DNA from: Kamptonema formosum PCC 6407
GTDB taxonomy: Bacteria; Cyanobacteriota; Cyanobacteriia; Cyanobacteriales; Microcoleaceae
Direction of reading: 5' to 3'
Assembly: GCF_000332155.1 (NCBI RefSeq)
Contig: NZ_KB235904.1
Location: forward strand, 2,401,813 to 2,465,812
DNA: 64,000 bases
Part shown: in pieces, positions 1 through 8,547 of the stretch
Layout of the letters: each line of letters starts with the position of its first letter
Position numbering within the stretch: the first letter of the stretch is position 1
Notes under the pieces: generated by a model
What the model was told of the DNA's origin: nothing
The model's input: only the letters and a program-made list of their open reading frames with translations
Databases searched by the model: none
Position numbers and translations under genes: made by a program

Positions 1-2
1 AG

Positions 3-299
3 CAGTTTCTCCGCAAGTTCTACCTGGTTACTTTGTTAGCTGCGTTGCCAGTTGCCGTTTACCTACTCTTTGGCGAACCTGTTAGCTTATTGCAAACCGC
101 AGGCGGAATTGAAGCAGCACATATTCCGGTCGTCACCGGATTAACACTTTATTTGAATCACCGAATGTTGCCTGAAAAATTACGTCCATCCAAATTTATT
201 TTCGCTGGAACAGTAATTGCAGGTTTATTTTTTGCGGGGTTTGCTGGAATTTATTTGCTGCAATTAACAAGCGTTATAGGAGGCGCTAATGGAGCTTGA
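3..299 (+). CDS. NRAMP-family divalent metal transporter, C-terminal part
   Basis: The frame is open from the window edge, so the 5' end lies outside. The visible 98 residues hold two hydrophobic segments around a loop with a short 'NHRMLPEKLRP' stretch, which matches from memory the last helices of Nramp/Mnt-type Mn2+/Fe2+ transporters, where the segment between helices is 'GIEAAHIPVVTGLTL'-like. The product would be an inner-membrane metal importer. It ends 63 bases before the HAD phosphatase on the same strand. The family call rests on a short tail only; another LeuT-fold transporter is possible. Confidence 0.6.
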   Translation, partial: QFLRKFYLVTLLAALPVAVYLLFGEPVSLLQTAGGIEAAHIPVVTGLTLYLNHRMLPEKLRPSKFIFAGTVIAGLFFAGFAGIYLLQLTSVIGGANGA

Positions 300-362
300 T
301 GTAGTCAGAAGCCACTTGCATTAGTTTTGCTGATTTTCTAGTTACTGAGGAGGAATTTATCT

Positions 363-1256
363 ATGGCTAAGCCTGCTGTCGCTCAATCCACAAGTTCAAT
401 TTCAACTAAATCAGTTTGTAATCGAATTGCGATCGTCTTTGACTTTGATGATACGCTTGCCCCTGATACCTTTGACGAATTAATTGAGAGTTTAGGATTG
501 AACGTTGACCAATTTCGTCAGCAGCAGTATGAACCCCTAAAGGCCGCAGGTTGGGATCACGTTGCAGCAAGGTTCTATTGCTTAATTCAAGAATCTAAAC
601 GCCGTAAAGACATTGAGGACAAAATTACAAAAGATTCTTTAATGCAATTTGGGCAGCAGCTACAGCCGTTTGCGGGCGTTACTGAAATGTTCGATCGCCT
701 CCGTCAGCACGTTCATCATCTCAATTCAAAAATAAATCTAGAGTTTTATGTCATCACCGGTGGATTTGCTGAAGTCGTTCGCAACACCTCGATCTCGCCC
801 TATTTTGAGCAGATTTGGGGATGCGAATTTCACTATAGCGAAATGGGCGAAATTGAATTTCTCAAACGCAGCATCAGCCACACCGAAAAGACACGCTACT
901 TGATGCAAATTGCTAGCGGTAAAGAGGAAGTAGAGGCAGACGGACGCTCGTTTGCCTACCGCGATGTCCCAAAATCAGAACTGTATGTCCCGCTGTCTCA
1001 AATCATCTACGTTGGCGATGGAGTATCAGATGTGCCCTGTTTTTCGATCGTCAATGATGAAGGCGGCATTGCGATTGGTGTTTACAAAAATGCTCAGGAA
1101 TGGAATCGCCGAATTCAAATTAGTGAAAGTCAGCGGGTTGCGAATCTGGCGCTGGCAGACTATCGCGAGGATTCGGAATTGATGCGATCGCTCACGCTGG
1201 CAGTTGAAAGCCTCTGCAAACAAATCGCCCTGCGTCAATTAAGTGTAGGAGAGTAA
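363..1256 (+). CDS. HAD-superfamily phosphatase
   Basis: A soluble 297-residue hydrolase of the haloacid dehalogenase superfamily. Motif I is DFDDT at residues 27-31, with D27 the expected nucleophile and D29 the acid/base. Motif II is the T in VITGG near residue 132, and motif IV is GDGVSD at 218-223, which binds Mg2+. A long insert between motifs I and II forms the cap. The substrate cannot be told from sequence. The ATG is well supported by GAGGAGGAA seven bases upstream. A 12-base direct repeat (1241-1252 and 1255-1266) straddles the stop codon. The gene lies upstream of a GH13 enzyme on the same strand, so a sugar-phosphate substrate is a guess from context. Confidence 0.85.
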   Translation: MAKPAVAQSTSSISTKSVCNRIAIVFDFDDTLAPDTFDELIESLGLNVDQFRQQQYEPLKAAGWDHVAARFYCLIQESKRRKDIEDKITKDSLMQFGQQLQPFAGVTEMFDRLRQHVHHLNSKINLEFYVITGGFAEVVRNTSISPYFEQIWGCEFHYSEMGEIEFLKRSISHTEKTRYLMQIASGKEEVEADGRSFAYRDVPKSELYVPLSQIIYVGDGVSDVPCFSIVNDEGGIAIGVYKNAQEWNRRIQISESQRVANLALADYREDSELMRSLTLAVESLCKQIALRQLSVGE

Positions 1257-1389
1257 GTGTAGGAGATGACGCAACCCGATCGGGAATTGAGTTTAATTTA
1301 CTGCCTTTGATAATCGTGGCGATCGCAGTTAGTTTCATCAGCTATGCACTTCAACGTAGGTAAAACTGAAAAAATACGGGTAATTTAGG

Positions 1390-3012
1390 ATGCACAAACA
1401 TTGGTACAAAAATACAATTGTTTACTCGCTCGATGTCGAAACCTTTATGGATGCTAATGGTGACGGCATTGGTGATTTTCAAGGATTAACGCAGCGTTTA
1501 GATCACCTGTCAGGATTAGGAATTACCTGTCTCTGGCTGTTACCGTTTTACCCATCCCCCAATCGAGACAATGGCTACGATGTCATGGATTACTACAACG
1601 TCGATCCCCGGTTGGGAACGTTAGGCGATTTTGTTGAATTCATACATCAGGCGCGAGAGTGTGGTATCCACGTTATTATCGATCTGGTCATAAATCACAC
1701 TTCAATTGAGCATCCCTGGTTTCAGAAAGCCAGAAGCGATCGCCACTCGCGCTACCGTGACTATTACGTTTGGTCTGAGCAGCCGCAGGAAAATCTGAGC
1801 CTGATTGCGTTTCCAACGGTAGAAGATAGCCTCTGGGAATATGATGACCAGGCAAACGCCTATTATCTCCATCATTTCTTCAAAGAACAGCCCGATCTTA
1901 ATATTACTAACCCTGCCGTTCGAGAAGAAATTTGCAAAATTATTGGCTTTTGGCTGGAGCTAGGGGTATCTGGGTTTCGCATTGATGCGGCTCCGTATGT
2001 TGTTGAAGAGTTTGGTCTGGATCAAATCAGTAAGCAAGACTTGCATCTCTTTCTGGAAGAACTGCGATCGTTCCTCACCTCACGTCGCGGCGATGCAATT
2101 TTTCTAGCAGAAGCAAACGTGGAGCCAGACAAAATTTCTATTTATTTTGATGACGGCGATCGAATGCAAATGCTATTCAATTTTTTGCTGAATCAGTATT
2201 TGTTTCTCGCCCTTGCTCGTCAACAAGCAGCACCATTGCGGCAGGGCTTGCAAAGCTTGCCTCAGATTCCGCAATCTTGTCAGTGGTTAAACTTCGTTCG
2301 CCATCACGATGAACTGACACTCGATCGCCTTAGCGACTCAGAACGACAAGAAATTTTCAGCGCCTTTGCTCCCCAGGAAAATATGCAGATTTTTGGGCGG
2401 GGTATTCGTCGTCGTCTGCCGCCGATGATGCAGGCTGATACCCGCCGAATTCAACTCACCTACAGCCTGATGTTTAGCCTACCCGGTACGCCACTGCTGC
2501 GTTATGGCGACGAAATTGGGATGGGTGATGATTTGTCTTTAGAAGGACGCACCAGTGTCCGAACCCCGATGCAGTGGTCGGACGAGCCCAATGGGGGCTT
2601 TTCTAGTGCTGAACCAGAAGCGTTAACTCGACCGATGATTGCCGAGGGTAACTATCGCTACCAGCGGGTTAACGTTGCTGCCGAGCAGCGTAACCCCACA
2701 TCTTTAGTTAACTGGATGGAGCGAATTATTCGCATTCGCAAGCAGTGTCCTGAATTGGGTGAGGGAACTTTGAGCTTCATCGATGTTGACGATCCCGGTG
2801 TATTGGCTCATTGCTGTGAGTGGCAAACCAAAGCCGTTCTTGCGGTTCACAATTTGACCGACCAAGATTGTACTGTCCGGCTCAAATCCCACCCAGATCA
2901 GCACTTAACTGACCTGTTTGGCGATCGTCAATATGAATCTTTGGGCGATGCCAACACAATTTTTCTTTCTGCTTACGGCTACCGTTGGTTTCGCATCAGT
3001 TCAACGCATTAA
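1390..3012 (+). CDS. GH13 alpha-amylase family enzyme, trehalose-synthase-like
   Basis: A 540-residue GH13 protein. The catalytic triad is readable: nucleophile D199 in FRIDAAP, acid/base E241 in LAEAN, and transition-state D307 in VRHHDEL. Region I is DLVINH near residues 98-103. The order of motifs, the DANGDGIGDF calcium-type loop near the N-terminus and the GIRRRLPPMM stretch resemble GH13_16 trehalose synthases (maltose to trehalose isomerisation). No maltokinase domain is fused and none is encoded nearby. A related cyanobacterial GH13 hydrolase or transglucosylase cannot be excluded. It is followed 32 bases later by the LLM oxidoreductase, so the two are probably cotranscribed. Confidence 0.8.
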   Translation: MHKHWYKNTIVYSLDVETFMDANGDGIGDFQGLTQRLDHLSGLGITCLWLLPFYPSPNRDNGYDVMDYYNVDPRLGTLGDFVEFIHQARECGIHVIIDLVINHTSIEHPWFQKARSDRHSRYRDYYVWSEQPQENLSLIAFPTVEDSLWEYDDQANAYYLHHFFKEQPDLNITNPAVREEICKIIGFWLELGVSGFRIDAAPYVVEEFGLDQISKQDLHLFLEELRSFLTSRRGDAIFLAEANVEPDKISIYFDDGDRMQMLFNFLLNQYLFLALARQQAAPLRQGLQSLPQIPQSCQWLNFVRHHDELTLDRLSDSERQEIFSAFAPQENMQIFGRGIRRRLPPMMQADTRRIQLTYSLMFSLPGTPLLRYGDEIGMGDDLSLEGRTSVRTPMQWSDEPNGGFSSAEPEALTRPMIAEGNYRYQRVNVAAEQRNPTSLVNWMERIIRIRKQCPELGEGTLSFIDVDDPGVLAHCCEWQTKAVLAVHNLTDQDCTVRLKSHPDQHLTDLFGDRQYESLGDANTIFLSAYGYRWFRISSTH

Positions 3013-3044
3013 TGCAATGACAAATCCAGAATGGAGACAGTAAT

Positions 3045-4013
3045 ATGGTGCAAATTGGCTATCACGCTTCTCACGAACAGTTCAAGCCGAGTGCTTTGCT
3101 CAAGGCTGTGCAGATGGCAGAGCAGGCAGGGTTTACGCTAGTACTTTCTTCCGATCACTTTCACCCCTGGAGCGAAGCACAGGGACAAAGTGGCTTTGCC
3201 TGGTCGTGGCTGGGTGCGGCAATGCAAGCAACGCCAACCCTTTCTTACCGGGTTGTCTGTGCGCCCGGACAGCGGTATCATCCCGCCATCATTGCCCAGG
3301 CTGGGGCAACGCTTGCAGAACTGTTTCCGGATCGCTTTTGGCTAACTGTTGGCAGCGGTCAGGCACTCAACGAACATATTACCGGAGACAAGTGGCTGTG
3401 TAAGCGCGATCGCAATGTTCGATTGAAAGAATGCGTGGACATCATCCGGGCGCTGTGGGCAGGTGAAACAGTGACTCATCAAGGACTCGTGTGTGTTGAA
3501 GAAGCTAAACTTTACACTCGTCCTGAGACAAAACCGCCGATCGTTGGCGCAGCAATTACGCCTCAAACAGCGGAGTGGTTGGGCAGTTGGGCAGATGGAC
3601 TCATTACGATTTCTCGTCCACCAGAAAAGCTAAAAGCAGTTGTGGATGCCTTTCGGCGAGGCGGTGGTGAAGGCAAGCCCATGATTTTGAAAGTGCAGCT
3701 TTCCTATGACCAGGATCGAGAGAGCGCCTGTCGAAAAGCACATCAGCAGTGGCGCAATAACATTTTCAAAAATATTGTTATGACTGAATTGCAAACCCCC
3801 CAGCAGTTTGATGCAGCCGGAGAGTTTATTAAGCCAGACGAATTAAACGAGCACGTCCGCATCTCAGCCGACCTCCAACAGCACATTGAATGGCTGCAAA
3901 AAGACATCGAATTGGGTTTTGATGAGTTAATTCTGCACAACGTCAATTGCGAACAGAGACAGTTTATCGAAGTGTTTGGGGAGAAAGTTCTACCTATTCT
4001 GGCGCAACAGTAA
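3045..4013 (+). CDS. LLM-class flavin-dependent oxidoreductase (non-F420 type)
   Basis: A 322-residue TIM-barrel protein of the bacterial luciferase-like family. The N-terminus (IGYHASHEQF...) followed by SSDHFHPW near residue 36 and the TVGSGQALNEH segment near residue 102 match the subfamily described as probable non-F420 flavin oxidoreductases (TIGR03885, from memory). It should bind FMN; the substrate is unknown. It starts 32 bases after the GH13 gene, with GGAGACAG-like purines upstream of the ATG. A GA-rich heptameric tract begins directly after its stop codon. Confidence 0.8.
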   Translation: MVQIGYHASHEQFKPSALLKAVQMAEQAGFTLVLSSDHFHPWSEAQGQSGFAWSWLGAAMQATPTLSYRVVCAPGQRYHPAIIAQAGATLAELFPDRFWLTVGSGQALNEHITGDKWLCKRDRNVRLKECVDIIRALWAGETVTHQGLVCVEEAKLYTRPETKPPIVGAAITPQTAEWLGSWADGLITISRPPEKLKAVVDAFRRGGGEGKPMILKVQLSYDQDRESACRKAHQQWRNNIFKNIVMTELQTPQQFDAAGEFIKPDELNEHVRISADLQQHIEWLQKDIELGFDELILHNVNCEQRQFIEVFGEKVLPILAQQ

Positions 4014-4080
4014 GTAGAAGGAAGAAGGAAGAAGGAAGAAGGAAGAAGGAAGAAGGGAGAAGGGAGAAGGAAGAAAAATT
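4014..4080. repeat. GGAAGAA heptameric tandem repeat
   Basis: A purine tract built on the 7-base unit GGAAGAA, with some GGGAGAA variants, begins at the stop codon of the LLM oxidoreductase gene. Period-7 tracts of this kind (STRR sequences) are known from filamentous cyanobacteria. The same unit recurs at about 10040-10070 and 10081-10097. Confidence 0.8.
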
Positions 4081-4143
4081 TAGTTATCTAGGAGAGAAGG
4101 GAGAAGGAAGAATGTTTATACAGTCAGCTTTTTAGTCATCCCG
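4078..4143. repeat. Dispersed 60-66 bp repeat, copy A
   Basis: The segment starting AATTTAGTTATCTAGGAGAG and ending GCTTTTTAGTCATCCCG recurs almost exactly at 10099-10157, in the same orientation and again directly after a GGAAGAA tract. The only differences are a 7-base GAAGGGA-type unit and one T/C change. It lies between an oxidoreductase gene and the MscS gene and encodes no recognisable protein. Confidence 0.8.
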
Positions 4144-4244
4144 CCGAGATTCAGAGCTTGAGACAGGAGAATTTACAACCTTAGAGAGAAGTTAGTTCTC
4201 CTAATTTCCATTAACGTACAGGTACTTTCTATGACGATCGTGCA

Positions 4245-5261
4245 ATGAGTAAAGAAATATCAACTCTTTTAGATAAGATGCAGGCAATGCTGAATGACTT
4301 TATCATTTTGTTGCCAAATATGGTATTGGCATTGATTGTCTTTGCTATTTTTTTCTTCGTTGCTAGAACGATTAAGAAAGTAGTCAGAAACTTAACACGC
4401 AATCGCCGTCAAGCTCGCAACCTGGGAATGGTGCTGGGGCGCTTGGCACAAGGAACAACTATCTTAGCGGGCTTGTTTATTGCGCTGTCGATCGTAATTC
4501 CATCGCTTAAAGCCAGCGATCTCGTACAGCTACTCGGAATCAGTGGTGTAGCGATCGGCTTTGCGTTTCGCGATATTTTACAAAATTTTCTAGCAGGTAT
4601 TCTAATTCTGTTAACTGAACCCTTCCAAATCGACGATCAAATCGTTTTCAAAGATTTTGAAGGAACTGTAGAAAATATTCAAACCCGTGCAACGACGATT
4701 AAAACTTATGATGGGCGGCGGATTGTAATTCCAAATTCTGAGCTATTTACAAATTCTGTTACGGTTAATACTGCGTTTGAAAATCGCCGTTTGCAGTACG
4801 ACATTGGCATTGGCTATGGTGACGATATTGACCAAGCACGACGGTTTATTCTAGAGGCAATACATGAAACAAATGGGGTGTTGGAAACGCCTGCGCCTGA
4901 TGCGATCGTGGTTGAATTAGCAGGCAGCACTGTCAATATTCGCGCTCGTTGGTGGGTGCAACCTCCTCGTCGTGCAGATGTGCTAGACCTGCAAGATCGA
5001 GTGTTGACTAATATTAAAAATAAGCTGACGGCAAATGGTATCGATCTGCCCTTCCCGACACAGCAAATTCTCTTTCATGACCAGACTGAAGCAACGGATG
5101 GCGATCGCACTCGTCAACGGGAAGGTTGGCCCCCTGGGAAAGGTCAAGTGCCACAGTCACGCAGCATTAGTAGCTCGATCAACCGCCTTGCCGAGATCGA
5201 GGGTGAGGGGAATGGGTCTAAAGCAGGTAGCACAAAGCCTGCTCCCACGACAGAGGAATAG
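4245..5261 (+). CDS. MscS-family mechanosensitive ion channel
   Basis: A 338-residue membrane protein with hydrophobic helices at about 19-40, 62-85 and 92-125. The third is the pore-lining type, with the GISGVAIGFAFRDIL motif typical of MscS TM3. A beta domain (FEGTVENIQTRATTIKTYDGRRIVIPNS) and a C-terminal alpha/beta domain follow, as in small MscS channels that release solutes on hypo-osmotic shock. The last 50 residues are polar and of low complexity. Only three bases separate its stop from the DUF2254 gene, so the two are cotranscribed. Confidence 0.9.
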   Translation: MSKEISTLLDKMQAMLNDFIILLPNMVLALIVFAIFFFVARTIKKVVRNLTRNRRQARNLGMVLGRLAQGTTILAGLFIALSIVIPSLKASDLVQLLGISGVAIGFAFRDILQNFLAGILILLTEPFQIDDQIVFKDFEGTVENIQTRATTIKTYDGRRIVIPNSELFTNSVTVNTAFENRRLQYDIGIGYGDDIDQARRFILEAIHETNGVLETPAPDAIVVELAGSTVNIRARWWVQPPRRADVLDLQDRVLTNIKNKLTANGIDLPFPTQQILFHDQTEATDGDRTRQREGWPPGKGQVPQSRSISSSINRLAEIEGEGNGSKAGSTKPAPTTEE

Positions 5262-5264
5262 CAA

Positions 5265-6596
5265 ATGGAAACCAAGTTTAGCAAGCTTTTAGACTCACTG
5301 CACTCTAGTTTCTGGTTCATCCCGACCCTGATGGTTGTGCTGGCGATCGGGCTTTCATTTGTCACTATTGGCATTGACCAACAGCTAGAAACCGATATTA
5401 TTGGTAATTTAGGTTGGGCGTATGCCCTGGGGCCCAATGGTTCACGAGCTATTCTCTCTGCGATCGCAGGTTCAATGGTGACTGTTGCCACGACTGCATT
5501 TTCTATTACCATCGTGGCGCTTCAGCTTGCGTCTTCGCAGTTTGGCCCGCGTCTGCTGCGTAACTTTATGCAAGATACTGGCAACCAAATCGTACTGGGA
5601 ACCTTCATCTCTACCTTTGTTTACAGTCTGATGGTGCTGCGAACCATCAATGGTGTTGCCGAGAATGAGTTTGTACCGCATATTGCAGTCACCTGCGGGC
5701 TGGGATTGGCGATCGCCAGTATTGGCGTTTTAATCTATTTTATTCATCATTCCGCTACCTCTATTCAAGTCGATTGTGTCATTTCTAAGGTGGGAAGTGA
5801 GCTAGATGAAGCGATCGATCGGCTCTTTCCCAAACAGGTAGGACGCAGCGCAGCGACGCATCGAGCAGAACCACTCACCTCAGATATTCCAGCCAATTTC
5901 GATCGCGAGGCAACCGCCATTCAAGCTACTAGCAGTAATTATGTGCAAGCGATCGATACAGACCAATTAATGCAAATTGCAACAGAGAGCAATATCCTGC
6001 TTCAGCTTCAGCGTCGCCCCGGAGACTTTGTGATTAAAGGAAGTCCGCTGGTACTTGCTTATCCCGCAGAATCAGGTAGCAAAAAGCTGGTTAAACAAGT
6101 CAATGATGCCTTTGTCTTGGGTTCGCAGCGTACCGATCAACAAGATGTCGAGTTTTCGATTAACCAACTGGTTGAAATTGCAGTCCGCGCCCTCTCACCT
6201 GGCATTAACGACCCCTTTACAGCCATTCGCTGTATAGATCAACTTAGCGCGGCGCTTTGTCACCTGGCACAAAAAGAGATTCCCTCTGCCTATCGTTATG
6301 ATGACCAAGATAAGCTGCGCGTCATTGCAGAACCCGTGACGTTTGCAGATGTGACGGATGCTGCTTTTAATCAGATTCGGCAGTATGGGCAAACAAGCGT
6401 AGCAGTGACAATGCGGTTACTAGAAGCGATCGCTGTCATTGCCCCTTTTACCTATACTAAAGCAGACAGAGCCGCACTGTTGCGTCATGCCAACACGATC
6501 GAGCGCGGCAGCCAGGAGGGGATCGCCGAAGAGTTAGATCGAAAGGATGTCAAAGAGCGCTATCTAGCCGCCATAAAAGCGATCGGGCAAGTTTGA
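5265..6596 (+). CDS. DUF2254 membrane protein
   Basis: A 443-residue protein that opens with SFWFIPTLMVVLAIGL, the signature start of DUF2254. It has four hydrophobic segments in the first 165 residues (about 13-33, 62-82, 103-123 and 138-160) and a soluble C-terminal two-thirds with RALSPGINDPFTAI, conserved in the family from memory. The function is unknown. It sits three bases after mscS and 14 bases before the DUF2238 gene, forming a three-gene membrane operon. A role in envelope or ion homeostasis is an inference from the channel neighbour. Confidence 0.85.
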   Translation: METKFSKLLDSLHSSFWFIPTLMVVLAIGLSFVTIGIDQQLETDIIGNLGWAYALGPNGSRAILSAIAGSMVTVATTAFSITIVALQLASSQFGPRLLRNFMQDTGNQIVLGTFISTFVYSLMVLRTINGVAENEFVPHIAVTCGLGLAIASIGVLIYFIHHSATSIQVDCVISKVGSELDEAIDRLFPKQVGRSAATHRAEPLTSDIPANFDREATAIQATSSNYVQAIDTDQLMQIATESNILLQLQRRPGDFVIKGSPLVLAYPAESGSKKLVKQVNDAFVLGSQRTDQQDVEFSINQLVEIAVRALSPGINDPFTAIRCIDQLSAALCHLAQKEIPSAYRYDDQDKLRVIAEPVTFADVTDAAFNQIRQYGQTSVAVTMRLLEAIAVIAPFTYTKADRAALLRHANTIERGSQEGIAEELDRKDVKERYLAAIKAIGQV

Positions 6597-6610
6597 CATG
6601 AGGAGAAAAG

Positions 6611-7216
6611 ATGCAATCTATCAACTGGAAAGGATACCGCTTTGCTGCCTGGATGGGGCAAACATTACTGGGAATCGCTGTTCTTGCTGCTGCTATTCAG
6701 GGGAAATGGCAAAATGCGATCGCCCTAGCGCTTTTTCTAATTGTCTCTCTTGTGTTTTTGGTGAAAGATGACAAACTACCAACCCTATTTGATTTTCTGT
6801 TTGTCCTCGCAGCTTTACTCAACGCCGGAGGTTGGGTGTGGGGATGGTTTTACGCCCCTGGACTTTATGACGAGCTGGTTCATGGGTTCACCATGTTTTC
6901 AATTACACTAGCTCTGAGTTTTTTGGTGTATAGTCCCATGCTGCCGATTTTTCGTCAACACACACTACTATATTTACTGACGATCGTCAGCTTTGGTATC
7001 GCCATCGGAGCGTTGTGGGAAATCACTGAATGGTCAGCAGGTAAAATTTTGGCAACAGATGTGATTGGCAGCATCGATGATACAGTCATTGACTTGATTA
7101 TGGACACATTAGGATCGGGATTAGCAGCCATTATCAGCCTTTGGGTATTGCAAAAGTGGACAGATTTAAGTGTAGGGAATGAGTTAGTAAGAAATCATCT
7201 AAGCCATCATAAATAA
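6611..7216 (+). CDS. DUF2238 (YjdF-like) integral membrane protein
   Basis: A 201-residue protein with about six hydrophobic segments. It contains YDELVHGFTMF near residues 85-95 and GALWEITEW near 137-145, the acidic/histidine signature of the DUF2238/YjdF family, and ends with DLIMDTLGSGLAAIISLWVLQKW. The function is unknown. GAGGAGAAAAG precedes the ATG at good spacing. It is the last gene of the MscS-DUF2254 operon. A C-terminal remnant of a close relative lies at 23592-23732. Confidence 0.75.
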   Translation: MQSINWKGYRFAAWMGQTLLGIAVLAAAIQGKWQNAIALALFLIVSLVFLVKDDKLPTLFDFLFVLAALLNAGGWVWGWFYAPGLYDELVHGFTMFSITLALSFLVYSPMLPIFRQHTLLYLLTIVSFGIAIGALWEITEWSAGKILATDVIGSIDDTVIDLIMDTLGSGLAAIISLWVLQKWTDLSVGNELVRNHLSHHK

Positions 7217-7266
7217 TGAGTTAATGGCCAGTTTGTGATTGATATTGATACTGTTTGGAGAAAATA

Positions 7267-7329
7267 ATGAAACGCATATTTTCTATTTTTTTGACCGCCG
7301 TGCTAGTTTCGGATTTAAGTTACATTTAA
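7267..7329 (+). pseudogene. 20-codon orphan ORF, probable gene remnant
   Basis: A start codon preceded by GGAG at proper spacing opens a 20-residue peptide (MKRIFSIFLTAVL... ending SYI). It looks like the first part of a signal peptide or membrane helix, then stops. It is followed by a broken transposase and a DoxX-like tail, so it may be what remains of a gene destroyed by the insertion. A real small membrane peptide cannot be excluded. Confidence 0.35.
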
Positions 7330-7493
7330 TCATCAACGATCGAGATATTGCATAGCCCTTAACCGAAATTTTATCTTTTCATAAAGATTCATAGAGATCG
7401 AGAGAATTAGAGGCGCAGAGAAGCAATTGCGCCCGCCTACTTTTGCAAGAGGTCTATTGCACAAGTGTATGCGATAAATAAGCCAAAACCTTT

Positions 7494-8138
7494 TTATTTA
7501 GTAACTTTAACCTCGCTTATATAAAAGCCCGTTCCTGGCATTAGCCCTAACTCGCTTAGACGTTGATATTCGGATTTTTCAGCTTGTATGTATCGTTCTT
7601 GTTTAACTCTTAATACAAACTTGACACCTACGTCACAGAGCGATTGCGCTAGTTTGACAGAACCAAATTCTCTATCTCCAAGAAGAATTATTTCATAATC
7701 TTGTAGCAAGGCTAAAATAGGTTTAATTAAGTTTTGTTGTTCTTGAAGATTCGTGCTGCCCCTTTTGGGGAGTATTTCCCAGTATAAAGGAATAGCTCTT
7801 TGCGACCAAATCAGACTAATAAAAAATAAATTATTGTGTCGCCATTGAGTACGGTCTATAGCTAGCATCAACACAGACTGGTTTTTAAAAGCCGTGTTCA
7901 AGATGTATTTTACCAAGGGAAACCATAAGGTTTCAATTCGCAGCACTGGCAACTTAAAAAATCTTTGAAGATTGCGCCTACGGCTCTCAAAAAGTATAGG
8001 ATATGACCAAACAGTAGCCAGTCGCTCAATACTAACTTGTTTGTGTATTTGTAAAAGGCTGACAACAATTGCAAGAGTTAAGTATTCAGTTTTTTTGAGT
8101 TGACTTGACAAGCAATTTTGGTAAAATAAAGGAAGCAT
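7494..8138 (-). pseudogene. IS4-type transposase, truncated
   Basis: The 214-residue ORF has the first two catalytic aspartates of an IS4/DDE transposase, in AIDRTQW near residue 93 and LLGDREFG near residue 155, but lacks the C-terminal part with the catalytic glutamate. Directly after the TAA the same frame reads on as KGFGLF before similarity to the remembered family (GFG-F-iA-YW) fades. The stop therefore looks like a CAA-to-TAA nonsense change, followed by loss of the 3' half near 7475. I could not find terminal inverted repeats. It should be inactive. Confidence 0.75.
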
Positions 8139-8154
8139 TTAATTATTTTGGGGG

Positions 8155-8373
8155 TTGTTGAGAGCGATCGCCCATTTTTTTTACCACAAAACGTCTCAAA
8201 GCGCCATAGGTACGGATTTTGACGGGGTTGTCACCCCGTCAGATCAGGGGCCACATGGAAAAGGCGAACCGCCAAGCTGGGAAAAAGCGTTTATGTATTG
8301 TGTCATGCTGATGGCGATCGCGGTTTTAGGCCCAGGTGCATATTCGCTCGACGCTCTGATTTTTGGACGGTGA
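8155..8373 (+). pseudogene. DoxX-like membrane protein, C-terminal remnant
   Basis: A TTG-started frame of 72 codons. The last 30 residues (WEKAFMYCVMLMAIAVLGPG, then AYSLDALIFGR) resemble the end of DoxX-family membrane proteins, where a GPG-hSLDal segment closes the protein. A normal DoxX protein is about twice this length, and its N-terminal helices are missing here. It abuts the transposase remnant, which suggests the insertion removed the 5' part. Confidence 0.5.
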
Positions 8374-8410
8374 AGCCAGGCTTATCCTTCATAAAAGGTG
8401 TTTATAGACC

Positions 8411-8500
8411 AATACGGTTCAGTTAAAGCTCAATAAAGTTAAGTTAAAGTCCAAAAATTCGCATCATCGATCGTGCTATCAGACTTAACGGAACCGTATT
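8411..8500. mobile_element. 90-bp element bounded by 16-bp inverted repeats
   Basis: AATACGGTTCAGTTAA at 8411-8426 is the inverted copy, with one mismatch, of TTAACGGAACCGTATT at 8485-8500. The 58 bases between carry no ORF. Size and ends fit a miniature inverted-repeat element or a deletion derivative of an insertion sequence. I see no clear target duplication. Confidence 0.55.
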
Positions 8501-8547
8501 CGATTATATGGTCAATCTCGATCCTGGCTTCAATTCTGGAGATGCCG

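Noticed and set aside
1281-1364. Open frame ending LLPLIIVAIAVSFISYALQRR
   Set aside because: It resembles a membrane helix, but no start codon with a ribosome binding site is in frame; too short to defend as a gene or remnant.
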